The notes under the pieces are model-generated. The model was not told where the DNA came from and made no database searches. It saw only the letters and a list, made by a program, of their open reading frames with translations. Below, one piece after another: positions 6,544 to 7,557 of a stretch of 7,557 nucleotides of DNA; the stretch's first letter is position 1; each line of letters opens with the position of its first letter. The stretch is from Gammaproteobacteria bacterium (GTDB lineage Bacteria > Pseudomonadota > Gammaproteobacteria > Steroidobacterales > SZUA-146): positions 1 to 7,557 of the forward strand of contig QIGP01000279.1 of assembly GCA_003228965.1 (NCBI GenBank), read 5' to 3'. The position numbers were made by a program, and so were the translations under genes.

Positions 6544-7557
6544 TCAGTCCACGGCCGGAATACACATATTGGCACTAGGTCCCGGCTCCATCAAAAACGA
6601 ATTGGTAAGCGTGATGAAATCCACGAATCCGATCGACCCACTAGAGTCTGAGTCAAAGTCAGGGTTGTAGTTGGGATCCCCTGTAGCACTATTAAATGTT
6701 GGCACAAACGCACTGATATCTGCGAAATTAACGATACAGTCGTTATTGTAATCGGCGTCGCATGCATTACCAATACCATCTCCGTTAGTATCAATCTGGC
6801 TTGAGTTAGCCACCAATGTGCAATTGTCAGTTGAGTCGAACACGCCGTCAGCATCGGTATCGACTTCTGGAGCCACGATCACCGTAGCGTCAATACACCA
6901 CTGGAAAAGCACGCCAGTGTCGCCGGAGGCTGAGTCCGTCGTTGTGAGCTGCCACTCGCCGTCAATCGGTTCTGCGTCAAAGCTGCTCAACGAATCAGCA
7001 GGCGTTACGCTTCCGCCTATGGCCGGTGGCGAAACGTTGCATGTATCTTCGGCTGCTCCGTCGGTTCCTTCGTCGTCGAACGTAGCATCAATGTCGTTAC
7101 CACTGCAGCCGTTGGCTGAAGCCGGTATACCCGCCCTATCAACTAGCACCGCACTCGTACCGCTATTTACCCTGGCAATACTTGTGGTTACGTCACCAAC
7201 AAATGTATGCGATATTATGATCCTGACGTCCATGTCGACAATCTGTCTGGTGTCGCTGAAATTAATTGAATTAATAAGCGATACTCCCGTGTTATCAGGA
7301 ATTATAGCAATGGGTGAGTTGCACTGAGTGACCAAGCCTACGCCCTCTGGTAACACTGTGAGAGTGAACGACTGAGAAGCAGATAGAACCGGATCGCCGT
7401 CGTCGGTGAGGGTTATCGTTATTGGATACTCGCCGGCGTCGCCGACAGTCGGTGAACAATCCAGTGAGCCTGTGCCATTATTGGCGTCGGCCAGAAGGCA
7501 AAATGAAGGCGCGTTCGAGGACAGCATCAACGTATCGCCAACATCGGGGTCACTGCC
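6544..7557 (-). CDS. Secreted multidomain protein: Ig-like, P domain, TSP3, dockerin-like (5' end cut)
   Basis: The reading frame is open to the window edge (it begins GSDPDVGDT...), so 337 C-terminal residues of a longer protein are seen; numbering is from the edge. Residues 1-69 are an Ig/cadherin-like repeat ending LTDDGDPVLSASQSFTLTVL. Residues about 79-227 form a P/Homo B domain, the module beside subtilisin-like proprotein convertases: SHTFVGDVTTSIARVNSG, CSGNDIDATFDDE, and DGEWQLTTTDSASGDTG with FQWC. Residues about 231-269 are a thrombospondin type 3 calcium repeat (DTDADGVFDSTDNC, DTNGDGIGNACD). Then come two EF-hand-like loops of dockerin type, 269-280 (DYNNDCIVNFAD) and 302-313 (DSDSSGSIGFVD). 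Many Asp and paired Cys residues fit an extracellular, calcium-stabilised protein. No catalytic domain or C-terminal sorting signal is visible; an upstream peptidase domain is possible but not shown. The role, perhaps adhesion or degradation of polymers, is unknown. Confidence 0.9.
   Translation of the reverse strand, partial: GSDPDVGDTLMLSSNAPSFCLLADANNGTGSLDCSPTVGDAGEYPITITLTDDGDPVLSASQSFTLTVLPEGVGLVTQCNSPIAIIPDNTGVSLINSINFSDTRQIVDMDVRIIISHTFVGDVTTSIARVNSGTSAVLVDRAGIPASANGCSGNDIDATFDDEGTDGAAEDTCNVSPPAIGGSVTPADSLSSFDAEPIDGEWQLTTTDSASGDTGVLFQWCIDATVIVAPEVDTDADGVFDSTDNCTLVANSSQIDTNGDGIGNACDADYNNDCIVNFADISAFVPTFNSATGDPNYNPDFDSDSSGSIGFVDFITLTNSFLMEPGPSANMCIPAVD

Noticed and set aside
6818..7327. 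169-codon Ser/Val/Pro-rich plus-strand frame
   Set aside because: It runs opposite the P domain and TSP3 repeat of a clearly coding gene; the biased composition comes from Asp- and Gly-rich codons on the other strand.
7528..7530. TTG as the start of the P-domain protein
   Set aside because: The frame stays open to the window edge and the residues before it continue the same Ig/cadherin-like repeat, so the gene begins outside the window.

Overview
The window carries five protein genes, all read from the minus strand. Two are cut by the window edges: the 3' end of the metallo-beta-lactamase gene at the left and the 5' end of a surface protein gene at the right. The genes are tightly packed, with gaps of 59 to 115 bases and no gene-free stretch longer than about 120 bases. 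I see no RNA gene, insertion sequence, CRISPR array or attachment site. The contents suggest a free-living, probably marine, Gram-negative bacterium, most likely a gammaproteobacterium. The reasons are a Lol-type lipoprotein, a periplasmic-type signal peptide, a TPR-sulfotransferase fusion, and a secreted protein with P, thrombospondin-3 and dockerin-like modules. This placement is inferred from gene content only.

In transcription order (right to left), the first gene (6544-7557, 5' end missing) encodes the C-terminal part of a large calcium-rich extracellular protein: Ig/cadherin-like repeat, proprotein-convertase P domain, thrombospondin type 3 repeat, dockerin-like EF-hand pair. A strong intrinsic terminator (6490-6525) follows it. 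Next comes a cytoplasmic protein with N-terminal TPR repeats and a C-terminal PAPS-dependent sulfotransferase domain (4523-6433).

After a 115-base gap with a possible promoter there is a run of three genes that may be cotranscribed. The first is an outer-membrane-type lipoprotein aminopeptidase of the M1 (gluzincin) family (1486-4407). The second is a 165-residue stand-alone asparaginase N-terminal domain (902-1399). The third is an exported metallo-beta-lactamase-fold hydrolase (1-842, last residues missing). A link between the first two through peptide and amino-acid use is possible, since one releases N-terminal residues and the other looks like an amidohydrolase on Asn/Gln-like compounds. 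This rests only on proximity.

I found no convincing unknown multi-gene system. The points most worth a second look are the single-domain asparaginase, which keeps every N-domain catalytic residue but lacks the C-terminal domain, the aminopeptidase stop codon lying in the loop of a perfect 6-bp hairpin, and the multi-domain calcium-binding secreted protein.
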